Assembly: GCA_038373885.1 (NCBI GenBank)
Contig: JAWZYV010012280.1
Span: 124,001 to 188,000, forward strand
DNA: 64,000 nucleotides
Origin: Cheiracanthium punctorium
Lineage: Eukaryota; Arthropoda; Arachnida; Araneae; Cheiracanthiidae
Direction of reading: 5' to 3'
Part shown: in pieces, positions 11,960 to 22,690 of the stretch
Layout of the letters: each line of letters starts with the position of its first letter
How positions within the stretch are numbered: the stretch's first letter is position 1
Program-made: the position numbers and the translations under genes
The notes under the pieces: generated by a model
The model's database searches: none
Told to the model about the DNA's origin: nothing
What the model saw: only the letters and a program-made list of their open reading frames with translations

Positions 11960-12600
11960 CGCGGATTGAATGGAATTTGGATCCATTAGGCTTTGCAGGG
12001 GGCTAAAATGGATCTTGAACTTGCGAAAAAGGAATATTTAAAAAAAATAAAGGATTGAGCCTGTTTTGAAACTGCACGCCTCAGTTGTATCTCCAAAACC
12101 CGCTCAATCCATGAATTTAAAAAAAAAAAAAAAAAAGGAAATACAAAAACGTTTCCCGGTGAAGCCAGTTTCGATTTGGAACCTCTAGTTTAGAAGCGTT
12201 TTTTTTTTTTTGCCCGATTGAACGGGGTTTGGATCCATTAGGCTTTGGAGGGGACTAAAATGGATCTTGAACATGAGAAAAATGGGGGGGGGGAAAGGAA
12301 TATTTTGAAAAATCATGGCTTGAGCCGGTTCTGGAACTGCACGCCACAGTTGTATCTCCAAAACCCTCTCAATCCCTAAATTAAAAAAAAAAATTAGGAA
12401 ATATAAAAACGTTTCCTGGTGATGCCAGTTTCGACTTGGAACCTCTAGTTTGGAAGCAGTTTTTTCTACCTGATTGAGCAGGATCTGATAAGTTAGGCTT
12501 TTCAGAGGGGTAACATGGATCATGAACTTGCGAAAAATGAGGGGGGGGGCAAGGGATATTTCGGGGGAAAAAAGCCAGTTTTGGAACTGCACGCTTCAAT
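11778..12600 (+). repeat. Tandem repeat, about 3 units of 250-265 bp
   Basis: Landmarks recur three times: GGAACTGCACGCC-like at about 12071, 12336 and 12586; GCCAGTTTCGACTTGGAACC with CTCTAGTTTGGAAGC; GATCCATTAGGCTTT; and ATGGATCTTGAACTTGCGAA. Units carry length-variable homopolymers: a ~40-bp T-run near 11920-11959, A-runs near 12120 and 12383, and G-runs near 12286 and 12541. Short frames over this region are by-products of the repeat. The start GGGTGCGTCTCATAATTGAG may be a transposon end, but no matching end was found. Confidence 0.75.
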
Positions 12601-13252
12601 CAGAATGACCAAATTAACAAAAAATAAATTATTGAACCCATTCGAAAACATAGCGCTCCCCTCAGTCAATGCATTTCTGAAGGCGGTGTTGGGGTCCGGG
12701 TTCCAGAATGCCAAGACTATAGGAGGCATCCTGGAAGGTCTTTCCCAGATGCCATTTAGCGTCGACGTGACGGACGTAAAGGTATTAGGGTGGAATGAAA
12801 ATGGCAAAAAAAAAATTGTTTTTTGATTTTAATATTTCCTGACTCCACAAATAGTGCTGTTTGGCAAAAAAGTCACAGAAAAAAATTCTAGTCCATTCAC
12901 TAATTGTCTCCAGGTTCCACAGTGAGCTCGAAGAAAGGAATGTTAAAGTAAAAAGTAAAAAAAAATCCATTTTTTTTTATTTAATGTTTACAATAACTTT
13001 ATTTTCAGACTCAAAAACAGTTCTAACTACTAAAAAGAAACAGTATGGCAATGTTTTATTGCCGTAACAAAACAAAAAAAAAAGTCACTAATTTGCAACC
13101 GAGTTTTGGGGTATATTTTGAATACATAGCTACTAAATATTTATATATTTTATTTTTAAGGACAATTAATATTTAGAAAGCACACTAATACAGAAAAAGA
13201 AATGATACCAAATTTACTTTTCGAGTATTATTGACTAATAAAACACTTTACT
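12601..13252. other. Unassigned DNA with one GC-richer patch
   Basis: The patch 12650-12790 is visibly richer in GC than its surroundings and is open on both strands, but I recognise no domain. It could be a fragment of a mobile element linked to the tandem repeat to its left or the pseudogene to its right. The rest is A/T-rich. Confidence 0.4.
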
Positions 13253-14777
13253 TTAATCAGTCTTGAATTTTGGAGTCCACATGCCGGGCAAAATAATGAA
13301 CTCTGGTAGTTCTTTTCGTGATTTGATTCCACAACGAATGTATCCATCTCTGGCTTTTGCTCCACATGTTACCAATGATGCTTGCGCTAGTTGTCTTACA
13401 TGCCTTTCTACTGCTTGAGAATGGCAAGGGAGCTTCTCTATTTCAAATACTGAACAGTTTCTAATCATACTTGCTACACCTTCGTCACTGAGGTTCATAG
13501 TAGCTGGTTGTTCCTAAGGATTGTCCCAGTGAATCATCTGAAAATACTCCTCTGCTTCGAAATTTATATTTAGAAGATCAAATTAGCGTATTTTTCCCTT
13601 CCAGTCAATTTCTCTTGCTTTCAATATTCTTCTTAGATCAAGTTCTCGAATATGTGATCATTCATCAAAAGCATTCCCAACAGAATATTTTCAGAATAAG
13701 CAAAATAAGAGTTCCTCTGAATAACTTCATGAATGATTGACTTAAAATCTTCTGGGAAGAATGAACTTCTTTTCATCATTCCGTGCTCCAAGAGTAGCGC
13801 CTGAGATTTTCTTTATTTCAAACCAGGATGGCACGTAAACTTTCATCACTAGGAGTTTAAAGCATTCTGTTGGTTCGGCAGTCGTCACTTACAGGCGCAG
13901 TATTCTGCTCACCGTAGTGAGTCAGCTTGATTGAGACATCCTTACTGGACTTCTGTTTCCCAAATCTGGATGGCACTCCCCCAAGCATACTGCCCTAGAA
14001 ATATCGAAGAGGTAATTTTGGTCTGTACTGAGGTCTTTTTTATCAATTTCAGGCTGAGCAACGGGAATAGAAACAAAATTTGTCGCATGAAAAGTTTTGG
14101 ACGTTTCCAGAGATTTTCCTATTGTTCCAGAAAACTGGTGTGGCCCAGATGTCTTTCCGTCAATCTTATAGAAAAGGTGGCGAAGAGGTAGTTCATTAGT
14201 ACATACAAACCAGTGCAATTTATGGCCAACAAAGATTTCAAGCCGTCCAACTACGCCGTTTTTCTTCAAAATGTTGACTTTCGGTGTATCTCGCCCAACG
14301 GCAACAAGATCCGAAGGTGTAATCTCTTTCTGTGTAACAAAGTTGATGATGCTGCAAGTAATATCAGTACTAGAGCCTGAATGCGAAGTCACAAGTCCTA
14401 TGTGAACAGAACCAGGTTCTGACAACATAACAATATGCTCTTCCACAGATACAGTCGTATATAAGGAGCTTCCCTTCTTACATAGAAGTTGTGTCCTTTC
14501 TTCTATCGAAGTATATGGTGTACAAAGACTGTGTTACTTGCATTGAATTAAGTTGTGATCGTATCTTTCATTATAATTTTTAATAAGGGGAATTACTTCT
14601 TGGTGACTTACCACAGGCTTTCTTCCAAATTCCTTCAACGTCCAAAGAAATAATTTCGATGATCTCTTTTACTAAAGGATCCTTTTTGTTCCCCTGCTTC
14701 CACAGTATAACATTTTTCGTGATTAAGAAATGCTTCATTAAATCAGAATACGTTGGTGGTAACACTGCCTCTTTCAA
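13253..14777 (-). pseudogene. Decayed repeat-encoded transposase-like protein
   Basis: Sense runs right to left. Successive pieces are EAVLPPTYSDLMKHFLITKN...IWKKACGK (14777-14600), CTNELPLRHLFYKIDGKTSG with FSGTIGKSLE, DLSTDQNYLFDISRAVCLGE and CHPDLGNRSP (14446-13922). A stretch broken by stops and frameshifts follows (LTTVSRILRL, TAEPTECFKLLVMKVYVPSW, LGMLLMNDHIRELDLRRILK). The end is FEIEKLPCHSQAVERHVRQL and GYIRCGIKSRKELPEF (13498-13253). From memory these pieces follow the order of a multicopy, repeat-encoded protein common in arthropod genomes that I cannot place in a named transposon superfamily. A GTAAGT follows the first piece, so an intron is possible. At least five disruptions show it is dead. 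Confidence 0.65.
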
Positions 14778-15721
14778 TCGTACTGGAATTCCGAAAACAC
14801 TTCAAAATGTTTCACTTCTAGTTGTGGTCACATTTAAATTCAAAACTCCGTATTATTTCGTCACATATAAATCAAAATTAATAAAACGTATTGCTGGCGT
14901 AAATTAATAAAACGTATAACTAAACGTATTGCTTGGGCAACCTTATAAATAGAAACAAGTGGTTGAAACAAAGGCAATCGCAAAAACGAATCATTCCACA
15001 CAATAAAAGTTACGTGCCTTATTAGGTTATGATATAGTTAGATCGGAACACGCGCTGCGCCATCTAGTAGATTTTGGAGTATAATTTGCTTTTTTATGTA
15101 CAAAAAGCCACTTCTGGATCTGATATCTGGCAGTAACGTTTCAATAAAACAATTTATTAAGAAAGATTAAATCGAAAGATTAGATCGTATCTCAATTTAT
15201 TGAGAAAGTAATTCATTAATATTATTTTACAAATTAATGAATTATTTAGTAAAATATTAAATTAAAAAAATGTTTTTTACATAGAAATCATTTAAAAACT
15301 AGAAAAAAAGCCAATATAAACATTCACTTGAGGTGTGGAACCTCAAGATGTCAACATTTTAAGCTAAAATTTGGAGACAATTGGTTTCAACTAGTTTGGC
15401 ACCATATAACGACTCAGGCAATTTGAATTTCGAAAAAAAAAATTTCGATCCACCCTACTGGGTATTCTAAATCGTGTACCAGTGTTTCCCGTCAAGACTC
15501 TTTTTATAGAAAGAAACAAACAAAAGACAGTCTTGACCTGTTTGTAAGACTGTAGGGAGGCTGGTAACTATTGGGACCTGGGTTTTGGGCAGATAAACAA
15601 AAGGCGCTGTGGTTTGGTGCATTGCCGTGTAGGTTTAATGCGTCCTTGATATGATTTCGGAAATATTAAAATACAAACATATTAGAACACACAAATTTGT
15701 TTTATATGGACCCTCATTTTC
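14778..15721. other. AT-rich DNA, possible flank of the pseudogene element
   Basis: Probably includes the 5' part of the element carrying the neighbouring pseudogene. No terminal inverted repeat was identified. GCGCTGCGCCATCTAGTAG near 15051 resembles a GATGGCGC motif seen in other elements of the window. Confidence 0.4.
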
Positions 15722-15805
15722 TATCGCTTACGTTTGGAGAAATGTTGTTCTGTGAGTTTTAGAAGGTTCAGATACAGAGCAACATTTCTCGAAATGTAAG
15801 TAATA
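15722..15805. repeat. Short inverted repeat (31-bp arms)
   Basis: Arms 15722-15752 and 15775-15805 pair with about five mismatches around the core GAGAAATGTTG/CAACATTTCTC. It could be the remnant of a small foldback element. Confidence 0.6.
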
Positions 15806-15979
15806 GGAAATTAGACTATATATTAAATATATTTTAAAATGTATACAGCCCCTTCTAGAAAGGTATTGGGTATGGGTTAGTTGTTAGAGTACTATCAACT
15901 TCCTAACAAAATCCTTTCGAATTATGATTTGCAGTGTATGTTTAAAAAAATAACTGATCTGCATTTTTATAGTATTTCT

Positions 15980-16290
15980 GTTTTATTTTAAAATATAAAG
16001 ACACAGTGAAAACAAAGCTAGAAAAGGTCAAACTTTATAGGCCACCTTAACTGCTACTTCACTGCATTATCGCTATATTAGTGATTCGCTAATGTTACCT
16101 TTGGGGAAAAAACTAGAAAAGAATCGGGTATTTATGGTGCTCCTTATTGATATGCAAATGCGAACGTATATATAATCGCACGATACAGTTTCTTCAGTGA
16201 TTCGTAGCTGATTTCCATTTTCTAAAAATACGAGTTGCTTTAGTTTCCATTTCATTTCTTCTGGAAAGAAATGAATTTAATTCGACATGA
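15980..16290 (+). repeat. ATGCAAAT-core dispersed repeat, copy b
   Basis: Shares an ordered series of blocks with 18945-19257: AGTGAAAACAAAGCT, TTTATAGGCCACCTTAA, TAATGTTACCTTTGGGGAAA, AGAATCGGG, TTGATATGCAAATGCGAACG, TTTCTTCAGTGATTCGTA and TCTGGAAAGAAATGAATT. The central ATGCAAAT is the best-conserved block. No coding frame. Confidence 0.7.
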
Positions 16291-16556
16291 TTGTTTTCAA
16301 TAGATATAAGATCGAAAATTGTTTTTCCCCAATGTAGACGTCTGAAGCGTCATACATGTAAAAAGATTTAAATAAAATAATAAAAAACTTTGTAAAATAA
16401 CACCCCTTAAAGTTTACTTCCACGGCCAGGCATCTGTTTCGAATAAAAACTTTTTGCACTTACGCCAGTGACAATCACCGAAGGTTAGAACGGGGAACCG
16501 GATAGAAAGTAAAAAATGTGCTATTTTACAAAGCATATGAATACTAAAACGCATTT

Positions 16557-16978
16557 GGGCAATTCTATATGAACATGTAGCATGAGTTACCATATTGTTA
16601 CCATGAGTACCAGGGGCCCTTGATTCAATAACCAATTTTATAAAATACCCCTTACAAAACTGAATGATACTTTGTGATAAGAAAGGTGTACAAACTACTC
16701 ATTAAGTTTATAGCATTTAAGAAGTAGAATTTTAGCATACAACTATGACTTTTCTGCCCATACATCAATGTCTGTATTTGGTAGCATGAGTTACCAAGCA
16801 ATTTTTAATTGTATGCTGAAATTATACTTCTTAAGTGCTATAATCTTTATGAGTACCTAGTTTGTATGTACATTTCTTAGCACAAAACATCATTCAGTTT
16901 TTTGGGGGTATTTTATAAATTTGGTTATTGAATCAAGTGTACGGTAACTCAATCTGCATGTTCATATGGAATTGTCCA
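16557..16978. mobile_element. Foldback MITE with ~180-bp arms
   Basis: The left arm (from GGGCAATTCTATATGAACATG) and right arm (to CATGTTCATATGGAATTGTCC) are imperfect reverse complements. They share GATTCAATAACCAA, ACTGAATGAT, GCATTTAAGAAGTA and TTTAGCATACAA. The motif TAGCATGAGTTACCA also appears twice in direct orientation (about 16579 and 16782). A T-run of about 24 bp follows the right end. There is no coding capacity. Confidence 0.75.
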
Positions 16979-17239
16979 TTTTTTTTTTTTTTTTTTTTTT
17001 TTATTAGGGCAATATTAAACTTTAGAAAATATTTTTTCAGTGATTTTTTTCAAAGAACTAAACACCTCTTTAACACTTAGCAATATAAAGATGTTTTAAT
17101 TTTAGTTATTTTTTTTCCAATGCCGCCTTATTTGTAGTTCCGTATTGTTCCTTTATACTGGCATAGAAATTAATTTTCCATAATATCATGATGCAGTCAT
17201 ATTTAACAATATGTTATGCAAACTCTGCAATTGATAATA

Positions 17240-17791
17240 CAGGGTGATCAGCGAATAAGCTCTGATTTCAAAATTAGATATCTCTACAACAAAGATAGAT
17301 AGAATTATGCGGTAAACTGTACGTTTATTAGCAAAACTGTAAAAATGGTGGACAAAGTTTAGAAAATTTAGTTGCGAAAATCGTCAACAGATGGCGCTCT
17401 AATCGCAATCACCTATCAATAGCCTTTGAAATGTGCATCGAAGTCTATAGCGATCAGTACGACTGTTGGATAGTGAAAAGAGGCTAGCGTAGAAAGTGAA
17501 ATAATGTATTCCATTGAAGAACGTGTGTTTTGGTACTTGAATTTCACAGATTACAACAGTCCTACGGCAACACATCGCAGTTTTCAAAACCGATTCAATG
17601 TTTAATCGCAATGACCTATCAATCACCGATTACGAGCGCCTTCTCTTGACGATTTTCGTAACTAAATTTTCTAAACTTTTGTGCACCATTTGTACAGTTT
17701 TGCTAATAAACGTACAGTTTACCGCATTCTATCTATCTTTGTTGTAGATATATTTAATTTTGAAATCGGAGCTTATTCGCTGATCACCCTG
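17240..17791 (+). mobile_element. TA-flanked MITE with Tc1/mariner-like transposase N-terminus
   Basis: TA at 17238-17239 and 17792-17793 flanks identical ends CAGGGTGATCAGCGAATAAG. Arms of ~150 bp are nearly perfect inverses (GATAGATAGAATTATGCGGT, TTGTAGAGATATC). In the loop the + strand can encode MYSIEERVFWYLNFTDYNSP followed by TATHRSFQNRFN. This resembles the helix-turn-helix start of DUF4817-type transposases (EERV.....-F...-S...T.R.F..RFN). The catalytic domain is gone, so this is an internally deleted derivative. Confidence 0.8.
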
Positions 17792-17999
17792 TACATTTAG
17801 CTTTAAAAATTACAATCTTGAATTAGCAGAAACTCTCACAAAACCGGGTTAGTAGCAAGCATTCCAATACAAAATTAGGTAAAATATCTTTGAGAGACAT
17901 TAAGTTCTCTCATTTAAGAATATTGAGATAGTTATTTCTAAAGAAAGTTTTAATGGTGTTGATGTATTGGCTTTATTTGCTGAACGGTAGAATCTACAT

Positions 18000-18360
18000 G
18001 AGGGTGGGCCGAAAAATACAAATTTCTTTTTAAAGTTGTAATACCGGGTAAAAGTTACAAATTTGGGTCACTAAAAAGTTGTTAAAAAATGTATAGTTTA
18101 TATCATCAGGTCGCTAATTTGCTCTCAAGCTTGTTGAAATTAAAAAAAGAAAAATTTCACGGTAATTTTTAACATTTTAAATTTGTATGTTTCTGAATGT
18201 AATAGCTCGAATTCTTATGTATTCGAGCCACAAAAAATATAAATTCGCGTTATTACATTCAGAAGCAGCCTACTTTAAAAATATTAAAAAATACCGTAAA
18301 AACGTTCTTTTGTTTCGAAGTTTGATAACTTTTAGAGCGAATGCGTGACCGGAAGATATT
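18000..18360. mobile_element. Imperfect inverted-repeat MITE
   Basis: The arm 18105-18215 (AGGTCGCTAATTTGCTCTCA ... TTTCTGAATGTAATAGCTCG) pairs with 18245-18358 (CGCGTTATTACATTCAGAAG ... TTTTAGAGCGAATGCGTGACC). The central part holds GAATTC and TATTCGAGCC. The start GGGTGGGCCGAAAAATAC at 18004 may be the true left end, but no matching right end was seen. Confidence 0.55.
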
Positions 18361-18631
18361 AACAGATTTTATTATTATAATTATTATTTTGATTTACTTT
18401 TAATCGCCAAAATTTGAAACTTTTCCGCGGTATTAGAATTTAAAAAAAAAAAAGAAAAAAGGGTTTTTTTTTCCGCGCACTCTAATCTATCCGTGAAAGT
18501 CTTTTCATATAATTTGAAAACTTTTAATATCATGTATATCATGCAAATTAAAAGATTAATATCTTTATTTAACAATTGCAATTTACATATTTTCACTATA
18601 TGCTATTACAATCATTTTAATATCTCTATGG

Positions 18632-18875
18632 CCACCTACCATGACCGAGTGATAATCCTAATCATGGTAGATGCATGAAGTGCAAAGGTTCCGCGTTCGG
18701 GCCTGACCTTAGTCTGTCCATCTAACGGCGTGGAGTTTTGGGCGGTTTTCTTCAGATGTAACGTGAATACACATTTCAACTACCTAATAAGTCCTCTATC
18801 TAAGGCAGTCCCCGCCCGAGGCAGATGCCCCCTCGTGTATGCTTTTCGAAACACGCAAATAAAACATTATCATTT
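18632..18875 (+). repeat. tRNA-derived SINE, copy A (most complete)
   Basis: The head is tRNA-like: CCGAGTGATAATCCTAATCA (A-box-like) and, about 35 bp on, GCGTTCGGGCCTGACCTT (B-box-like). The body has TCCATCTAACGGCGTGGAGT, CGGTTTTCTTCAGATGTAAC, GTGAATACACATT, AGTCCTCTATCTAAGGCAG and GGCAGATGCCCCCTCGTGTA. The tail is AACACGCAAATAAAAC. Three further copies share the body at 37050, 39485 and 43165, all in this orientation. Confidence 0.7.
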
Positions 18876-18944
18876 CGATGAATTTTTAGTGTAATCTTCC
18901 GATTCACGCTAATGTTTAGAAATATATCTACGGAGTACTTATAT

Positions 18945-19257
18945 TTTTCATTGTTTTTCCTTTTAAATCTACAACCACAATGAAAACAAAGCTCGAAGAC
19001 CCGTCTTTATATTGGCCAACTTAAAACCGTCATTGTTTAATGTTACCCCTGGGAAAAACGCAGTAGAGAATCAGGAGGTGATTTGGGGGTGCACCGCATC
19101 AGATATGCAAATGGGGACGAAAGTTTTTTGCCGCCCGAAGCTATTTCTTCAGTGAAACGTAATTGATTTTCTTTATTTTTTTTTAAATCCAGCAACATTA
19201 GCTAGCCTTCGTTTTATTTATTCTGGAGAGAAATGAATTAAATACCCCGTGATTATT
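18945..19257 (+). repeat. ATGCAAAT-core dispersed repeat, copy c
   Basis: Blocks in order are ACAATGAAAACAAAGCTCGA, TATTGGCCAACTTAA, AATGTTACCCCTGGGAAAAA, GAGAATCAGG, ATCAGATATGCAAATGGGGA, ATTTCTTCAGTGAAACGTAA and CTGGAGAGAAATGAATTAAA. They match copy b block for block, about 3 kb away. Confidence 0.7.
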
Positions 19258-21119
19258 TTGAGTAGAGAGGGTGGAAGCAGATCGAGAAAAAGACTTGTTT
19301 TTTTTTTCTTTTTTTGGTACGATTCCAAAAATAGAAAATAGACGGCTTGAAATTTAAAATATGTGTAGTTGCATTTTTGTGAATTTCCTTGGATGAAATC
19401 GTTTTGGAAAAAAAAAAAAAAAATCTTCCTTGAATTTAAACTTATATTAAGAACTGAAATAAAATAATGCAAATGTTAAAAGTCGGAACTTATGGAGCAT
19501 TTATCAATTTTATGATAAAACGCAAATTGTAAATATTTTATATTTTGAAAGAAATTGCAGAAACGTAGTTGTATGGAATTCCCAGTTTAAATTGTTTAGT
19601 TTTCCGTTAAAAAGTAAAAAAATGTTGTAGAATTTATAATTTATGAATACAAAATTTTTGATTTATTTTACATAGCAAAGTTATGAAAAATATTGTAGTT
19701 TTCAGTGTACTAAAGTAATTTCCAAATTTTTTCGATGCAATCATCGAATACAGTGAATTTTTCCTTATTGCACGCAACAAAAATGTAAAATAAGGCATTC
19801 AAAAAAGTAATTTATCCCACAAAATTATTTTTATTACTCATGCTTGACAGCTATAGTATTATCTTACTTAATAAGATAAATAGATTAACTTGCGAGATGT
19901 ATAGATTATATTTGAAGACTATAAAAAAATATTGTACAGAATTGTATGGCATTGATTAAACTTTTCCACATATTAAATCTAAATAAATACAAAACTTAAA
20001 TTTTAATAATTCCCCTGTAAAATTAATAATTTAAATTAGTAAAATGTGCCCCCGCATAGTTAGATGATGTTCAAAAATTTACACCTTTCATCATGAAAAT
20101 GCTCAGAAATATGCTTATACGTTGTTGGATACCCATAATAGCAAAGCTGTTATGTATTTATGCAGTCGTTGTTTTATTTCATAATTAGTGTACAAGCCCC
20201 TGAAACGAAATCTTCCAATGTCATTTTTTTTATTCGAAATCCACTAAGAAGTGGTTTAAGTCAATAGATTTATTTGTATATATTTCAGCGTTTTAATGAT
20301 GGAAGGCTGAAATTTTGTACAACCCCAAACTAATTTATGGCGGCACATTCTACTAAATGGTATTTTGTTTCGGTGATTAGTATAAATTTAAGTTATTATT
20401 TACGCAAATTTAATCCCCTGAACATTTTTATCGATTCTACAAAATTCTCTGCTCTTGAGTTGAGAATTAAAGGTGGAAAATCCGCACAAAAATTTACATA
20501 TCTAAACATTCGAGCTTTCAAAAGAGACAAAAGTTTTCACTTTTTGTTTTTTCTTATCTCTTGAAAGAAAGAAATGTCCCAATGAAACTTGGCATTTCGT
20601 ACTTAACTCTAACTATAAATTTTATTTTGCAATTACGATATTCATTTCAAAGTAGCAAGCACCATTATCGAGTGTTTGCATTGTATAATAAAGCTTATTT
20701 TTCATTTAGGTACAATTTTGGAAATTAACTACAAAAAGTAAGGAATTGATTTTTTTTTGTACCCCAAGTCTGGAAGTGGGGGGGGGGAAAGAAATCTAAT
20801 CACCAATTTTTCCGTACATGTAGATTCGTTAGCAAAATTCTATTTTCTAGTCCAATATATATTTGCCTTCTATTATACTTAATGCAATCGTATTCCTTTA
20901 TCATTAGCATGAAAAAGTTCCCTCTCTGTAGAAAGTGCCTCAGAAACTATTCAATAATTGGTCATTTTTTTTTCTTCCGTCTCTCAAAAGATTTCTCGAA
21001 GAAATACAGATGAATCTTCTTTCATCGAGCTCAAATTCCGTACAAATCACTTTGCATTTAATTCGTTTTTTTAAGGGGAAAAAAATAACGCTGTTAGAAA
21101 AAAAAAATCAATATTTCCC
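19258..21119. other. Anonymous AT-rich DNA
   Basis: Homopolymer runs (T near 19299, A near 19408, G near 20778) and nothing else recognised. The small frames here are low-complexity. Confidence 0.6.
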
Positions 21120-21240
21120 TTAAGGATGCTATTACTATAAATAGTTTCTACTTCATTTGCATATCTTATTCCTGCTAAGAGATTTATTCCAATAGCTTTG
21201 TTTTTCATATAACCATTCGAATTCACAAAGGAAATGGGGA
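21120..21240 (-). repeat. ATGCAAAT-core dispersed repeat, copy d
   Basis: On the minus strand: ATATGAAAAACAAAGCTATT, then AATAAGATATGCAAATGAAG and TAGAAACTATTT. These parallel ATGAAAACAAAGCT, GATATGCAAATG and GAAACTATTT of the other copies. It is shorter and more eroded. Confidence 0.5.
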
Positions 21241-22415
21241 GGGAAAAATAAATCGAATTTGCTAATCTGCGATGCAGTCTGCGTGTAGATTTTTTTCTTT
21301 TTTAAGAACATGCACACTCAATTCCGTAAGGTCCTGTAATCAAAAACACCAAAGACATAAAGTCTGCCCACGAAAAATGAATAAATACATAAAAATGAAT
21401 TCCTTAATGTTAGACCAATACCGAAATGTCCCAAAGTCATGTTATAGAAAAACAATACCTCTTATTAATATATAAGCATCTTGCAGTGTTTGATACATTA
21501 TAATAACGGGATTGGCTTATTGTAATACAGATAACATATTAATTGTTACAGTGCTATTTACAATCTTAGGTAATTGCTTGACAACTTGCATTCCGATCTT
21601 AGTTGCCTATTTCAAATGCTGAGAATTTAGGCGTAACCTTCAAAATTGTTTAAGAACGTAATTTGCCGTATTTACTCGTTACAAAAAATAACAATACAGC
21701 TTTATTCCCGTGGCTGACGAGATATGTTGGGTACGTCGCTTTCACTTCAGTCACGCCCCTTTGCACTGGAAAAGTCATGTGACCAAGGGTGTGTGATCAT
21801 CTTAGTCAAAGACGGCCATACTAAAATGGTCACAGACTCTTCGTGTGCACCCCTAGGTCACATGACTCTTCGTGTGCAAATGTGTGTGACCAAAATGTCA
21901 GAACCGTAGCCTGTATAACCCTTTCGGCCACATATTACCCTACATGTGTTAAAACACCTGTGCTAAAAAATGCTGTTTTAAAAGAACAAATTATAATAGT
22001 TGCACCCAAAACTTTTGATGAAATAAACAACATATTTGTTTTTTGGGTAAAACAGAAATCAGATATTTAACTTAAACTATCAGAAATATTTTGTTAGATA
22101 ATAAAAGATTCTACAAAAGTGACATGATTTAAAACATTTTCTCTAAAATATTACTTTTGGTTTAGTTACTTTCGGTTTCAATATTATTACCAGTAAAGAC
22201 TATAATATTACCTATCCTGCAACTACCAATTACGACTTATTTTATTCCGGAACGAAGTTACAGCTGTAGAAATTCTGTCAGCATTTCATATCGTAAGGCT
22301 GACGTAATAATTTGATTTCCCGAAAACCCTCCCTCTTTGGTATTCCCGTAAGCAAACGAAGGGTAGAGGTATTTGAGTACATAATTTAGAATAGCTTTTA
22401 TGGTGGTAATGAATT
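21241..22415. other. Unassigned DNA with a GTCACATG-rich patch
   Basis: The patch 21715-21910 is richer in GC and iterates CTCTTCGTGTGCA (twice) and GTCACATG/GTGTGTGACC motifs. It reads open in two frames but shows no domain. I cannot assign it to an element. Confidence 0.4.
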
Positions 22416-22690
22416 AGCAGGTAGAGACGTTTAAAGTACGTCTCTACCGTACAGAAGCTTGGATTACCTTTTCGCCAAATAATGCATAATTTATAGGAAC
22501 TACGCCACAAAGGATTTAGATCTTTCGAGCCGAGTGAGACAGGCAATTTGGTTTAAATGGAAGAGTTTTGGAAAGTGTGATATTGGAATGAAATTTTGAT
22601 GTTTGTTTTGTAGAACTTTGCTGTTTGTACTCGAAAAGCTACAATTTGTTTCTATGAGACTAAATATTTATAAAGATTATAAACAGTGGT
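22416..22690. repeat. Dispersed repeat (AATAATGCATAATTTAT family), copy P
   Basis: Opens with a perfect 10-bp inverted repeat GGTAGAGACG/CGTCTCTACC (22420-22448). It continues with CAAATAATGCATAATTTATA, GGAACTACGCCACAAAGGAT, CGAGTGAGAC, TTTGATGTTTGT and CTGTTTGTACTCGAAAAGCT. Copies Q and R share these blocks. Confidence 0.55.

Noticed and set aside
12185..12826. Overlapping frames of 72-135 residues on both strands as genes
   Set aside because: They run through the tandem repeat and its homopolymer tracts and appear on both strands. No family resemblance.
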